A stretch of 64,000 nucleotides of DNA. Origin: Streptomyces sp. PKU-EA00015 (GTDB lineage Bacteria; Actinomycetota; Actinomycetes; Streptomycetales; Streptomycetaceae). The stretch lies in the NCBI RefSeq assembly GCF_013387495.1, contig NZ_JABZEE010000002.1:124001-188000 (forward strand), written 5' to 3'. The translations under genes were made by a program, and so were the position numbers. How positions within the stretch are numbered: the first letter of the stretch is position 1; the number at the start of each line of letters is the position of its first letter. Under the pieces are notes generated by a model. The model did not search any database. It saw only the letters and a list, made by a program, of their open reading frames with translations, and was not told the DNA's origin. Shown here piece by piece: positions 1 to 10,248 of this stretch.

Positions 1-1032
<1,032 letters not shown>

Positions 1033-1106
1033 AAGGCGGATCCTATCGGTTTGTTTCCCTGCGGAATATTCCGTCTGGTGGAATGTACAAATGGGCGCCA
1101 TGCCGC

Positions 1107-2327
1107 TCAGGCGTTCACCCTTTCTCGCACCAGTTCGAAGGTCTGTCGGGCGATCTCCAGCTCCTCGTCGGTCGGGACCACGGCCACGGCGACCCGTGCG
1201 CCCCGCGGCGAGATCAGCCGCGCCTCGTCCGAGCGCACGGCGTTCAGCCCGGCGTCCAGCGCGAGGCCCAGCTGCTCCAGGCCGGCGATCGCAGCCTCCC
1301 GCACCGGCGCGGCGTTCTCACCGACGCCGGCCGTGAAAGCGACCGCGTCCACCCGGCCGAGTACCGCGTAGTACGCCCCGATGTACTTCTTCAGCCGGTG
1401 GACGTAAATGTCGAACGCCAGCTTGGCCCGTTCGTCGCCCGCGTCGACACGGCGGCGGATCTCCCGCATGTCGTTGTCCCCGCAAAGGCCCACCAGGCCG
1501 CTCTTCTTGTTGAGCAGGACGTCGATCTCGTCGGCCGACATTCCCGCCACCCGCATGAGGTGGAACGTCACCGCCGGGTCGATGTCCCCGGAGCGCGTAC
1601 CCATCACGAGCCCTTCCAAGGGGGTCAGCCCCATCGAGGTGTCCACGCAGCGGCCGCCCGCCACCGCGGAGGCGGACGCGCCGTTGCCGAGGTGCAGCAC
1701 GATGACATTCACCTCGGACGGGTCCTTGCCCAGCAACGCCGCCGTCGCCCGCGACACGTAGGCGTGCGAGGTGCCGTGGAAGCCGTAGCGGCGGATCCGG
1801 TGGGCGTCGGCCGTCTCGACGTCGATGGCGTACCGGGCGGCCGGCTCGGGCATCGTCGTGTGGAACGCGGTGTCGAACACCGCGACCTGCGGCAGGTCCG
1901 GCCGCAGCGCCTGCGCGGTACGGATGCCGGTGATGTTCGCCGGGTTGTGCAGCGGGGCGACCGGGACCAGACGCTCGATCTCCGCCATCACCTCGTCCGT
2001 GATCACGGTCGGCTCGGTGAACCGCAGGCCGCCGTGCACCACCCGGTGGCCGATCGCCGCCAGCTCGGGGGAGTCCAGGCCGAGACCGTCGTGCGCCAGC
2101 TCGTCGGCGACCGCCTTCAGCGCGGCCGAGTGGTCGGCGATCGCGCCCGTGCGCTCCCGCCTCTCGCCGCCGGCCAGGGGGGTGTGCACCAGGCGTGAGG
2201 TGGACTCGCCGATCCGCTCGACCAGGCCGACCGCCAGCCGGGTGCTGTCGCGCATGTCCAGCAGCTGGTACTTCACCGACGACGAGCCGGAGTTGAGGAC
2301 GAGAACGCGGGTGGCGGTGCGGGTCAT
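1107..2327 (-). CDS. ackA: Acetate kinase
   Basis: Acetate kinase (406 aa) interconverts acetyl phosphate + ADP and acetate + ATP. The N-terminus [18 protein letters not shown] carries the ASKHA-fold phosphate loop with the family NSGSSSxKY signature; HRVVHGG and [10 protein letters not shown] (catalytic Asp region), GTSHAYVSR and HLGNGAS follow in the family order. Length is normal. The ATG overlaps the pta stop as ATGA (2324-2327), so translation is coupled to pta and the two enzymes form the usual acetyl-CoA to acetate overflow/assimilation module. Confidence 0.98.
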   Translation of the reverse strand: MTRTATRVLVLNSGSSSVKYQLLDMRDSTRLAVGLVERIGESTSRLVHTPLAGGERRERTGAIADHSAALKAVADELAHDGLGLDSPELAAIGHRVVHGGLRFTEPTVITDEVMAEIERLVPVAPLHNPANITGIRTAQALRPDLPQVAVFDTAFHTTMPEPAARYAIDVETADAHRIRRYGFHGTSHAYVSRATAALLGKDPSEVNVIVLHLGNGASASAVAGGRCVDTSMGLTPLEGLVMGTRSGDIDPAVTFHLMRVAGMSADEIDVLLNKKSGLVGLCGDNDMREIRRRVDAGDERAKLAFDIYVHRLKKYIGAYYAVLGRVDAVAFTAGVGENAAPVREAAIAGLEQLGLALDAGLNAVRSDEARLISPRGARVAVAVVPTDEELEIARQTFELVRERVNA

Positions 2328-4417
2328 GCGGGAAGCTCCTGAGCCGTCGACGGGTCCTGGGACTGGATCGCGGTGATCGCGACCGTGTTGACGATGTCGC
2401 TGACGAGCGCGCCGCGCGACAGGTCGTTGACCGGCTTGCGCAGACCCTGCAGCACCGGGCCGACCGCCACGGCGCCGGCCGAGCGCTGGACGGCCTTGTA
2501 CGTGTTGTTGCCCGTGTTCAGGTCGGGGAAGATCAGGACGGTCGCCCGGCCCGCCACCTCCGAGTCGGGCAGCTTCGTCGCCGCGACGGACGGCTCGACC
2601 GCCGCGTCGTACTGGATCGGGCCCTCGGTCCGCAGGTCGGGCCGGGACTCACGGACCAGCTTGGTCGCCTCGCGGACCTTGTCCACGTCCGCGCCCGAGC
2701 CCGACGTGCCCGTGGAGTACGACAGCATCGCGATGCGCGGCTCCACGCCGAAGCGGGCGGCCGTCGCCGCCGACTGGATCGCGATGTCCGCGAGCTGCTC
2801 GGCGTCCGGGTCGGGGTTGACCGCGCAGTCGCCGTACACGAGCACCCGGTCGGCCAGGCACATGAAGAAGACGGACGAGACGATCGACGCCTCGGGCTTG
2901 GTCTTGATGATCTCGAAGGCCGGGCGGATCGTCGCCGCGGTGGAGTGGACCGAACCCGACACCATGCCGTCGGCCAGGCCCTCGTCGACCATGAGCGTGC
3001 CGAAGTAGTTGACGTCCGCGACCACGTCGTACGCCAGCTCCACCGTCACGCCCCTGTGCGCGCGCAGCGCCGCGTACCGCTCGGCGAAGGTCTGGCGCAG
3101 CTCCGAGGTCTGCGGGTCGATCAGCTGGGCCGGCGCGAGGTCGATGCCGAGGTCGGCGGCCTTCTTGCGGATCTGCTCGGTGTCGCCGAGCAGCGTCAGG
3201 TCGCACACGTCGCGGCGGATCAGCACGTCGGCGGCGCGCAGCACCCGCTCCTCCGTGCCCTCGGGCAGTACGACGCAGCGGCGGTCGGCACGGGCCTGCT
3301 CCAGCAGCTCGTGCTCGAACATCATCGGCGTCACCCGGCCGCTGCGCGCGACCGCGAGCCGGGCCAGCAGGTCCGCGGTGTCCGCGTGGCGCTCGAACAG
3401 GCCCAGCGCGGTCTCCGCCTTGCGGGGCGTGGTGGCGCTCAACTTGCCCTCGAGAGCGAACAGTTCGCCGGCCGTGGGGAAGCTGTTGCCGGCGACCGAC
3501 ACCACCGGCGTGCCGGGGGCGAGGCGGGAGGCGAGGGTGAGGATCTCCTCGCTCGGGCGCTCGTTCAGGGTCAGCAGCACGCCGGCGATGGGCGGGGTGC
3601 CCGCGGAGTGGGCGGCGAGCGCGCCCACCACGAGGTCGGCGCGGTCGCCCGGCGTGACCACCATGCAGCCGGGCGTCAGGGCGCCGAGGAAGTTCGGCAG
3701 CATCGCGCCGCCGAAGACGAAGTCCAGGGCGTCGCGCGCGAGGCCGGAGTCGTCGCCGAGCAGCACGGTGCCGCCGAGGGCGTGCGTGATCTGGGAGACC
3801 GTGGGGGCGGCGAGCGCGGGCTCGTCGGGCAGCACGTAGCAGGGGACCGGGAGACGCGCGGCGAGCCGCTCGGCTATCGCGGCGCGGTCGCCGGGCACGA
3901 CCCGGTTCGCGACCATGGCGAGGACGTTGCAGCCAAGTCCCTCGTAGGCGCGGTAGGCGTTGCGGGTCTCCGCCCGTACGGCCTCCGGGGTCTGGCCCTT
4001 GCCGCCGACCACCGCGATCACCGAGGCGCCGAACTCGTTCGCCAGCCGTGCGTTCAGCGCCAGCTCGTCCGGGAGCTGGGTGCCCGCGTAGTCCGTGCCG
4101 AGGACCAGGACCACCTCGTAGTCCCTGGCCACCCGCAGGAAGCGCTCGACCAGGGCGGAGACCAGCTCGTCGGTGCCCTTCTCGGCCTGCAGCGCCGCCG
4201 CCTCGTGGTAGTCGATGCCGTACACCGACGCCGGGTCCTGGGAGAGCCGGTAGCGCACCCGCAGCAGCTCGAAGAGCCGGTCGGGGCCGTCGTGGACGAG
4301 CGGGCGGAAGACGCCCACCCGGTCCACCTGGCGGGTCAGGAGCTCCATGACCCCCAGCTCGACCACCTGCCGTCCGTCTCCGCGGTCGATCCCGGTCACG
4401 TACACGCTGCGCGTCAC
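2324..4417 (-). CDS. pta: Phosphate acetyltransferase
   Basis: Phosphotransacetylase converts acetyl-CoA and phosphate to acetyl phosphate and CoA. I place the start at GTG 4417 (MTRSVYVTGIDRGDG) because GGGAG lies 8-10 bases upstream; an in-frame ATG at 4435 has no better site. That gives 697 aa, the long three-domain form: an N-terminal P-loop/DRTGG-type region (about 1-350, including VVGGKGQTPE) and the C-terminal PTA_PTB catalytic domain (about 370-690, with VLPEGTEERVLRAAD, YSTGTSGSG and FPDLNTGNNTYKAVQR). It overlaps ackA by 4 nt and diverges from pfkA across 264 bp. Confidence 0.97.
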   Translation of the reverse strand: MTRSVYVTGIDRGDGRQVVELGVMELLTRQVDRVGVFRPLVHDGPDRLFELLRVRYRLSQDPASVYGIDYHEAAALQAEKGTDELVSALVERFLRVARDYEVVLVLGTDYAGTQLPDELALNARLANEFGASVIAVVGGKGQTPEAVRAETRNAYRAYEGLGCNVLAMVANRVVPGDRAAIAERLAARLPVPCYVLPDEPALAAPTVSQITHALGGTVLLGDDSGLARDALDFVFGGAMLPNFLGALTPGCMVVTPGDRADLVVGALAAHSAGTPPIAGVLLTLNERPSEEILTLASRLAPGTPVVSVAGNSFPTAGELFALEGKLSATTPRKAETALGLFERHADTADLLARLAVARSGRVTPMMFEHELLEQARADRRCVVLPEGTEERVLRAADVLIRRDVCDLTLLGDTEQIRKKAADLGIDLAPAQLIDPQTSELRQTFAERYAALRAHRGVTVELAYDVVADVNYFGTLMVDEGLADGMVSGSVHSTAATIRPAFEIIKTKPEASIVSSVFFMCLADRVLVYGDCAVNPDPDAEQLADIAIQSAATAARFGVEPRIAMLSYSTGTSGSGADVDKVREATKLVRESRPDLRTEGPIQYDAAVEPSVAATKLPDSEVAGRATVLIFPDLNTGNNTYKAVQRSAGAVAVGPVLQGLRKPVNDLSRGALVSDIVNTVAITAIQSQDPSTAQELPA

Positions 4418-4530
4418 GCGTGCTCTCCCGTCCATAGCGTCGTTCCGGTACGTCGTACCGGCCGTGCCGCGGGCGGGCGGCCGACCGGATGCGGGCGTGC
4501 AGAAAAACCGCCCGGGGCGGCATTGCCCTC

Positions 4531-4559
4531 TTGACAATACCCCTGAGGATGGATAGAGC
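4531..4559 (+). promoter_or_regulatory. Candidate sigma70-type promoter for pfkA
   Basis: TTGACA at 4531-4536 and TAGAGC at 4554-4559 with a 17-bp spacer, in the pta/pfkA divergent gap, about 115 bp before the pfkA ATG. The fit to a vegetative (HrdB-type) promoter is close; the leader would contain the pfkA AGGAGA site at 4667-4672. Confidence 0.55.
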
Positions 4560-4681
4560 GCCCGTCGGGCACCGTACGGCCCGGCCTTCCGGAGGCGGCT
4601 GGGAGCGCGCGGGCGGTTCGGGCACCGTGGGACAATCGGACCGGGCTCACACGTACCACGACGAGCAGGAGACACGGCACG

Positions 4682-5707
4682 ATGCGTATCGGAGTTCTCA
4701 CCGCAGGCGGCGACTGTCCTGGCCTGAACGCAGTGATCCGGTCGGTCGTACACCGCGCCCTGACCGGCCACGGCGACGAGGTCATCGGCTTCGAGGACGG
4801 CTTCCGTGGTCTGCTCGACGGCCACTACCGCCCCCTCGACCTCAATGCGGTGGGCGGCATCCTCGCGCGCGGCGGCACCATCCTCGGCTCCACCCGCCTG
4901 GAACGCGGCCGCCTGCGCGAAGCCGCCGAGAACGCGGCCGACTTGGCGAAGCAGTACGGCATCGACGCGCTCATCCCCATCGGCGGCGAGGGCACGCTCA
5001 CCGCGTCCCGCCTGCTGTCGGAGGCCGGGATGCCCGTCGTGGGCGTCCCCAAGACGATCGACAACGACATCTCGTCCACCGACCGCACCTTCGGCTTCGA
5101 CACCGCCGTCATGGTCGCCACCGAGGCCATCGACCGCCTCAAGACCACCGCCGAGTCGCACCAGCGCGTGATGGTGGTCGAGGTCATGGGCCGGCACGCG
5201 GGCTGGATCGCCCTGGAGTCGGGCATGGCGGGCGGTGCGCACGGCATCTGCCTGCCCGAGCGGCCCTTCGAGGTCGACGACCTGGTGAAGATGGTGGAGG
5301 AGCGCTTCGCGCGCGGCAAGAAGTTCGCGGTCGTCTGCGTCGCCGAGGGCGCGCACCCCGCCGAGGGGTCGATGGAGTACGCCAAGGGCGAGATCGACCA
5401 GTTCGGTCACGAGCGCTTCCAGGGCATCGGCAACCGGCTGGCCGCGGAGCTGGAGCGGCGCCTGGGCAAGGAGGCCAAGCCGGTCATCCTGGGCCATGTG
5501 CAGCGCGGCGGCACACCGACCGCGTACGACCGGGTCCTCGCCACCCGCTTCGGCTGGCACGCGGTGGAGGCGGCGCACCGTGGCGACTTCGGCAAGATGA
5601 CGGCGCTGCGCGGCACGGACGTGGTGATGGTGCCGCTGGCCGACGCGGTCACGCGGCTGAAGACCGTGCCGGAGGACCGGGTGTTCGAGGCGGAGTCCGT
5701 CTTCTGA
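4682..5707 (+). CDS. pfkA: ATP-type 6-phosphofructokinase
   Basis: Phosphorylates fructose 6-phosphate to fructose 1,6-bisphosphate. The 341-aa protein starts MRIGVLTAGGDCPGLN and keeps Escherichia coli numbering remarkably well: GGEG at 101-104 and PKTIDND at 123-129, with catalytic Asp127. Residue 104 is Gly, the state associated with ATP use; PPi-dependent relatives carry Asp here. Asp103 of E. coli is Glu, as in the actinobacterial group. MGRHAGW and GHVQRGGTPTAYDR follow. AGGAGA lies 9 nt before the ATG. It is divergent from pta and followed by a strong terminator. Streptomyces usually has several pfkA copies; which paralogue this is rests on neighbourhood only. Confidence 0.97.
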   Translation: MRIGVLTAGGDCPGLNAVIRSVVHRALTGHGDEVIGFEDGFRGLLDGHYRPLDLNAVGGILARGGTILGSTRLERGRLREAAENAADLAKQYGIDALIPIGGEGTLTASRLLSEAGMPVVGVPKTIDNDISSTDRTFGFDTAVMVATEAIDRLKTTAESHQRVMVVEVMGRHAGWIALESGMAGGAHGICLPERPFEVDDLVKMVEERFARGKKFAVVCVAEGAHPAEGSMEYAKGEIDQFGHERFQGIGNRLAAELERRLGKEAKPVILGHVQRGGTPTAYDRVLATRFGWHAVEAAHRGDFGKMTALRGTDVVMVPLADAVTRLKTVPEDRVFEAESVF

Positions 5708-5732
5708 GCGGTCCGCCCCCGCTGTTCTCCGA

Positions 5733-5776
5733 CGAGCGGCCCCGACCGTCCTTCCGCGGACGGTCGGGGCCGCTCG
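5733..5776 (+). terminator. Perfect 19-bp stem terminator after pfkA
   Basis: Arms at 5733-5751 and 5758-5776 are perfect inverted repeats around a 6-nt loop (TTCCGC), 26 bp after the pfkA stop. There is no T-run, as is common in Streptomyces. Confidence 0.85.
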
Positions 5777-5959
5777 TGCTTCCCCCGCATCCCCCGTGAT
5801 CCCCCGTTTCCCCCGTACGCCCCGGGTGGCCGCGCGGTCGGCGCGGAATCCGGTTGGCGCAGATCACTCTTGAGTTCCGCGGGCCTCGTCGCAAGGCTGT
5901 TCCCCGTCCGGGACATGTCCCACCCTGTCCCAGCTGGTGAGTCGGCAGAAGGAGAGCGG

Positions 5960-7012
5960 ATGGCGGGGACCAGGAGCGGTGCTCCGGATCCGGAACGGGC
6001 CACCGACGCGGCCGAGTTCGTGGCCGCTCTGCAGGCGCTGAAGGACTGGTCGGGGCTGACGTATCGCGAACTGACGTCCCGCGCCGAGGCGGTGGGCGAC
6101 GTGCTGCCGCGCTCCACGGTCGCCAACATGCTCGGCCGCGCCACGGTGCCGCGCGAGGAGCTGGTCGCCGCCTTCGTGCGGGCGTGCGGGTGCGACCCGG
6201 GCGACCTGGACACCTGGCTGCGGGTGCGCAAGGAGCTGGCCCGCGGGGAGCGGCAGGCCTCAGAGACACCGGACGCCGCCCCGTCCTGCGCCGACACGGC
6301 CGACGGCGAGGCCGTGGGCGGGGCCGCCCAGGCACCCGACAGCGCACCCGCCGCGCCCGCGTCCGCATCCGGTCCCTCCACGCCCAGGCCGCGCCGCCGG
6401 GCACGAGCCCTGCTGCCCGTCGCCGGGTTCCTGGTCGCGGCAGCGGCGGTGGCCGCGGCCGTCGTCCTTCCAGGCGACGGCGACGGCGACGAGGACGGAC
6501 GCGGTCAGGGGCAGGGGAACGGCCGGCCCGTCGCCGCCGCGTCCGGGCCGGGGCCCGCGCCCGCTCCCGGGGCCGTGACGATCCGAGCCGTGCACTCGGG
6601 TCTCTGCCTCGCCGAGGACGGCGGCCAGAACGGTCAGTTGTACCAGCGAGCCTGCGCACCGGACTCGGTCCCGCGCTTCTCGCTCAAGCGGATCGAGGGC
6701 GGCTGGCGGCTGGTGACGTTCCACCAGAAGTTCGGTGAGGGCTGCACAGGCGTGCAGGACAAGTCGGTGTGGGACGGCGCCCCCGTCGAGGACCAGGAGT
6801 GCGGCAAGCGCGGCCCGGCCGAGGCGTTCCGGCTGGAGCCGGTCGGCAGCCCCGTCCGCGGATACCGGCTGCGGCCGCTCCACAGCGACCTGTGCGTCGG
6901 CGTGGAGGAGGGCACGAAGCGGGCGGGGGCACCGCTGCGGCAGCTCGCCTGTGCCGCTGACGCGAAGGGCCAGCTCTTCGCCTTCGACCGCAGGTCCTCG
7001 ACGACGGGGTGA
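5960..7012 (+). CDS. XRE-type HTH protein with membrane anchor and ricin-like domain
   Basis: About 350 aa from ATG 5960, chosen because GAAGGAGAG sits just upstream; an in-frame upstream ATG lacks a site. The N-terminal 90 residues are an HTH of the Streptomyces 'FVAALQALKDWSGLTYREL' type. A charged, Pro/Ser-rich linker follows, then a single membrane segment (about 155-172: LLPVAGFLVAAAAVAAAVVL). The C-terminal 150 residues form a predicted extracellular ricin/CBM13-like beta-trefoil with repeated AVHSGLCLAED and PLHSDLCVGVEE units and paired cysteines. A cytoplasmic DNA-binding-like part thus appears joined to an outside sugar- or ligand-binding part. Target and ligand are unknown. Confidence 0.85.
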   Translation: MAGTRSGAPDPERATDAAEFVAALQALKDWSGLTYRELTSRAEAVGDVLPRSTVANMLGRATVPREELVAAFVRACGCDPGDLDTWLRVRKELARGERQASETPDAAPSCADTADGEAVGGAAQAPDSAPAAPASASGPSTPRPRRRARALLPVAGFLVAAAAVAAAVVLPGDGDGDEDGRGQGQGNGRPVAAASGPGPAPAPGAVTIRAVHSGLCLAEDGGQNGQLYQRACAPDSVPRFSLKRIEGGWRLVTFHQKFGEGCTGVQDKSVWDGAPVEDQECGKRGPAEAFRLEPVGSPVRGYRLRPLHSDLCVGVEEGTKRAGAPLRQLACAADAKGQLFAFDRRSSTTG

Positions 7013-7031
7013 GAGGCCGCCCACCGGCGCG

Positions 7032-7079
7032 CGCACGTTCCGCGTGACGCACGTTCCTCCTGACGCACGTTCCGGGTGA
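7032..7079. repeat. Three tandem 16-bp units in an intergenic region
   Basis: CGCACGTTCC occurs at 7032, 7048 and 7064, exactly 16 bp apart, with 6-bp spacers ending in TGA. It starts 20 bp after the stop of the HTH-ricin gene and about 360 bp before the M4 protease. Confidence 0.85.
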
Positions 7080-7441
7080 ACCGCGCCTTCCCGCTGTCGC
7101 CGTCAATTCACCTGAAACGGGCTTGAACGGCCCGTCGGCGGGCACCTCGGGCGGGCAAATCGGAAATCCCGCTGACGCGATTCGGCATGTCGGGTATACG
7201 ACAGCCCTTCACTTGTCTGACCACTGTCATTCTCGCGCCGGTTGCTGGCAGTCTCGGCCGGGTTCCATCAGGCAGGCCGAACACCGCGCCCCGATCCGGC
7301 ACTTCCTCCCCACGTCGTGCTCCGGGCCGCGGTACCGGTCTGCCCGCGAGCTCCTGACACCCCATCAGAGCGGCACCACCCTCGCCGCTCACCCCCCACC
7401 GGGCCGCGGACCCCGCGCGGCTCCCTGCCGAGGAGACCTGA
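7080..7441 (+). other. Protease upstream region
   Basis: No gene seen. It holds a candidate promoter for the protease, CTGACG (7172-7177) and TATACG (7195-7200) with 17 bp between, overlapping a TGTCG/CGACA inverted repeat (7188-7203), then a leader of about 235 nt ending in GAGGAGA at 7430-7436. Confidence 0.4.
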
Positions 7442-9055
7442 GTGACACGCAGCACCACCCGCAGGGCGACCACCCGAGCCGCGGTTCTCGTGGCGTCGGC
7501 CGCGATGGTCGTCGTCGGTATGCAGACCGGTTCGGCGACCGCCCAGGCGGACCGGGCCGACGACGCGACGGCCACCGCCCAGGCGCCCGCCGACCGCGTC
7601 TTCGCCCTCAAGGAGGCGCAGGCCGGGGCCGGTGCCGAGGCGCATGCCCTCGGTCTCGGTGACAAGGAGAGGCTTGTCGTCCGCGATGTCGTCAAGGACG
7701 CCGACGGCACTGTGCACACGCGGTACGAGCGCACGTACGCCGGGCTGCCGGTCCTCGGCGGCGACCTCGTCGTCCACGAGAAGAAGAACGGCAAGCGCTC
7801 GGTCACCAAGGCGACCGCAGCCCGCATATCCGTGACCGGCACGGACGCGAAGGTCTCCGCGTCCGCCGCGGAGAAGTCCGCGCTGAAGGCCGCCGCGGCC
7901 GGGGACACCGACGAGGTCGCCGCCGAGGGCGCGCCGCGCAAGGTCGTCTGGGCGGCGTCCGGCAAGCCCGTACTGGCCTGGGAGACCGTCGTCACCGGCG
8001 TGCAGCACGACGGCACGCCGAGCGAGCGGCACGTCGTGACCGACGCGACCACCGGAGCGGAGCTGTTCTCCTACGAGACGGTCCACACCGGCACCGGCAC
8101 CGGCGACTACAACGGCACCGTCCCGCTGACCACCACGCCGAACGGCAGCACCTTCGACCTGAAGGACGGCCAGCGCGGCGGCCACCGCACCTTCGACCTC
8201 AACGGCGGCACCTCGGGCACCGGCACCCTGTTCAACGACGCCGACGACGTCTGGGGCGGCGGCCGGCAGAACGCCGCGGTCGACGCGCACTACGGCGCCG
8301 CGGTCACCTGGGACTACTACAAGAACGTGCACGGCCGCAGCGGCATCAGGAACGACGGGGTCGCCGCGTACTCCCGGGTCCACTACGGCAACGCGTACGT
8401 CAACGCCTTCTGGTCGGACTCCTGCTTCTGCATGACCTACGGCGACGGCGCGAACAACACCAAGCCGCTCACCTCGCTCGACGTCGCCGCCCACGAGATG
8501 ACCCACGGCGTCACCTCCAACACCGCCAGGCTCGTCTACCGCGGCGAGTCGGGCGGCCTGAACGAGGCCACCTCCGACATCTTCGGCGCCGCCGCCGAGT
8601 TCGCCGCGTCGAACACGGCCGACGCGGGCGACTACCTCATCGGCGAGAAGATCGACATCCGCGGCAACGGCACCCCGCTGCGCTACATGGACAAGCCCAG
8701 CAAGGACGGCAACTCCAAGGACTACTGGTACAGGGGCATCAACCGGATCGACGTCCACTACTCGTCCGGCCCCGCCAACCACTTCTTCTACCTGCTGTCC
8801 GAGGGCAGCGGTGCCAAGACGATCAACGGCGTGAGCTACGACAGCCCGACCTACGACGGCAAGGCCGTCAGCGGCATCGGCCGCGACAAGGCCGAGCGGA
8901 TCTGGTACAAGGCGCTCACCGCGTACATGACCTCCACCACGGACTACGCGGGCGCCCGCACCGCCACCCTGTCGGCCGCGACCGACCTGTACGGCGCGAG
9001 CAGCGCCGAGTACCAGGCAGTGAACGCCGCCTGGGCCGGGGTCAACGTCAAGTGA
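7442..9055 (+). CDS. Secreted M4 (thermolysin-type) metalloprotease
   Basis: Zinc neutral endopeptidase of 537 aa, exported as a prepro-protein. GTG 7442 follows GAGGAGA. The N-terminus (TRRATTRAAVLVASAAMVVVG, then Ala-rich) is a Sec-type signal, followed by an FTP/PepSY-like propeptide to about residue 200. The mature domain has the HEMTH zinc site at 351-355 (His351, Glu352, His355), the third ligand Glu375 in GGLNEATSD, and SSGPANHFFYLL with the transition-state His. Family length and order are normal. It supplies extracellular protein degradation; the TrmB/LuxR-type regulator gene directly downstream may control it (inference from position). Confidence 0.96.
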   Translation: MTRSTTRRATTRAAVLVASAAMVVVGMQTGSATAQADRADDATATAQAPADRVFALKEAQAGAGAEAHALGLGDKERLVVRDVVKDADGTVHTRYERTYAGLPVLGGDLVVHEKKNGKRSVTKATAARISVTGTDAKVSASAAEKSALKAAAAGDTDEVAAEGAPRKVVWAASGKPVLAWETVVTGVQHDGTPSERHVVTDATTGAELFSYETVHTGTGTGDYNGTVPLTTTPNGSTFDLKDGQRGGHRTFDLNGGTSGTGTLFNDADDVWGGGRQNAAVDAHYGAAVTWDYYKNVHGRSGIRNDGVAAYSRVHYGNAYVNAFWSDSCFCMTYGDGANNTKPLTSLDVAAHEMTHGVTSNTARLVYRGESGGLNEATSDIFGAAAEFAASNTADAGDYLIGEKIDIRGNGTPLRYMDKPSKDGNSKDYWYRGINRIDVHYSSGPANHFFYLLSEGSGAKTINGVSYDSPTYDGKAVSGIGRDKAERIWYKALTAYMTSTTDYAGARTATLSAATDLYGASSAEYQAVNAAWAGVNVK

Positions 9056-9093
9056 CCACCCGCTGATCGAGCGGGGCGACACCGTCGCCCCGG

Positions 9094-9133
9094 GCCGTGC
9101 CGTACCGCCGCTCCACCGGCGGTGCGGCACGGC
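9094..9133 (+). terminator. Terminator after the M4 protease
   Basis: Arms 9094-9110 and 9117-9133 pair over 17 bp with one G-T pair, followed by TTGTCTT, 38 bp after the protease stop. Confidence 0.8.
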
Positions 9134-9251
9134 TTGTCTTCGCCTTTGGCAAGGCGCCCGCAAAAACTGTGGTTCCCCTCACCGCGCTCCGGCTGGGCCT
9201 CTGAGATCATCCCTTGCGCCGAACGCAACGGGCCGAGGGGAGCTGACTGTC

Positions 9252-10226
9252 ATGGCGGAGCGGGTAAGAGGCAAGGGCCGCGTCCTCCCGGTCGACGACC
9301 CCGTCGCGGAGGAGGTCTACGCCGAGCTCGCCCGGTCGCCCTGGCTGGAGATCGCGGAGCTCGCCGCCCTGACCTCCCTCACCGAGCAGGAGACCGACGA
9401 GGCGCTCGGCCGCCTGGTGGACATGGGGGCCGCGGAGCACGCCGCCGGGGTGCCGCTGAAGGTGGTCGTCCTGCCGCCGAGCGCGGTCGCAGCCGAGTGG
9501 GTGCGCCGGCTGGAGGACCAGGTGATCCAGTCGCACCAGGCCGTCGAGTCGCTCACCCAGGAGTACCTCGCCGCACGTGGCGCGGGCAGCGCGTCGCGGA
9601 TACGGGCCGTGTCCGCCGAGGAGATGCTGCACCTCTTCGAGACCGGCCAGGAGAACTGCCGCAGCAGCGTGCGGGGGATAGCGGCGCCGCCCTTCGCGGC
9701 GGTGATCGGCACCAACGACGAGCGTCAGCTGCGGCGGATGAGCCAGGGCATCTCGTACCGGACGGTCTACGCGGCCGAGGCGCTGAACAACCCGGCCGCC
9801 CGCACGAGCATGCTCCACATGCTCGCGCACGGCGAGGAGGGGCGTTTCATCGCCAGGACCCCGATGAAACTCGTCGTCTTCGACGAGGATCTCGCCCTGG
9901 TGCCGGTGGTGTCGCGGACCCGGACCGCCGAGTCCCTGGTGATCGGCCGCTCCGACCTGCTCGACGGGTTCCTCAGCCTCTTCGAGACCGTCTGGGAGAT
10001 GGCGATGCCGCTGGGTGTCGAGGGCACGGTCGACACCGATCTGGGGGACGACGAACGGGAGTTGCTGTACCTGATGGCCGCGGGATCGACCGATCTGCGC
10101 ATCGCCCGCCACTTCGGGGTCTCATCGCGCACGGTCGAACGCCGGATCAAGACGGTGCTCGAACGGCTGGGCGCCACGAGCCGGTTCCAGGCCGGTGCGC
10201 TGGCCGCCCGCCGCGGCTGGCTGTGA
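9252..10226 (+). CDS. TrmB-like / LuxR-type transcriptional regulator
   Basis: Regulator of 324 aa. The N-terminus is a winged-helix segment (about 12-65: EVYAELARSPWLEIAELAAL then TEQETDEALGRLVDMG), resembling TrmB-type HTH. The middle (90-240) has a helical linker and a PLD-like/GAF-sized sensor region containing PMKLVVFDEDLALVPV. The C-terminus is a LuxR/GerE HTH (about 255-318: DDERELLYLMAAGSTDLRIA with VSSRTVERRIKTVLERLGA). GGGGAG precedes the ATG. No receiver domain is present, so it is not a classical response regulator. It stands alone between the protease terminator and a convergent HTH gene; target unknown. Confidence 0.88.
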   Translation: MAERVRGKGRVLPVDDPVAEEVYAELARSPWLEIAELAALTSLTEQETDEALGRLVDMGAAEHAAGVPLKVVVLPPSAVAAEWVRRLEDQVIQSHQAVESLTQEYLAARGAGSASRIRAVSAEEMLHLFETGQENCRSSVRGIAAPPFAAVIGTNDERQLRRMSQGISYRTVYAAEALNNPAARTSMLHMLAHGEEGRFIARTPMKLVVFDEDLALVPVVSRTRTAESLVIGRSDLLDGFLSLFETVWEMAMPLGVEGTVDTDLGDDERELLYLMAAGSTDLRIARHFGVSSRTVERRIKTVLERLGATSRFQAGALAARRGWL

Positions 10227-10248
10227 CCCCCGCCCGCGCCGGCCGTGG

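Noticed and set aside
1083..2198. Plus-strand ORF antisense to ackA
   Set aside because: Typical high-GC mirror frame, His/Arg/Val-rich without domains; ackA on the other strand is unambiguous.
2649..4625. Long minus-strand ORF of 658 codons overlapping pta
   Set aside because: Arg/Pro/Gly-rich out-of-frame shadow of pta; no family motifs.
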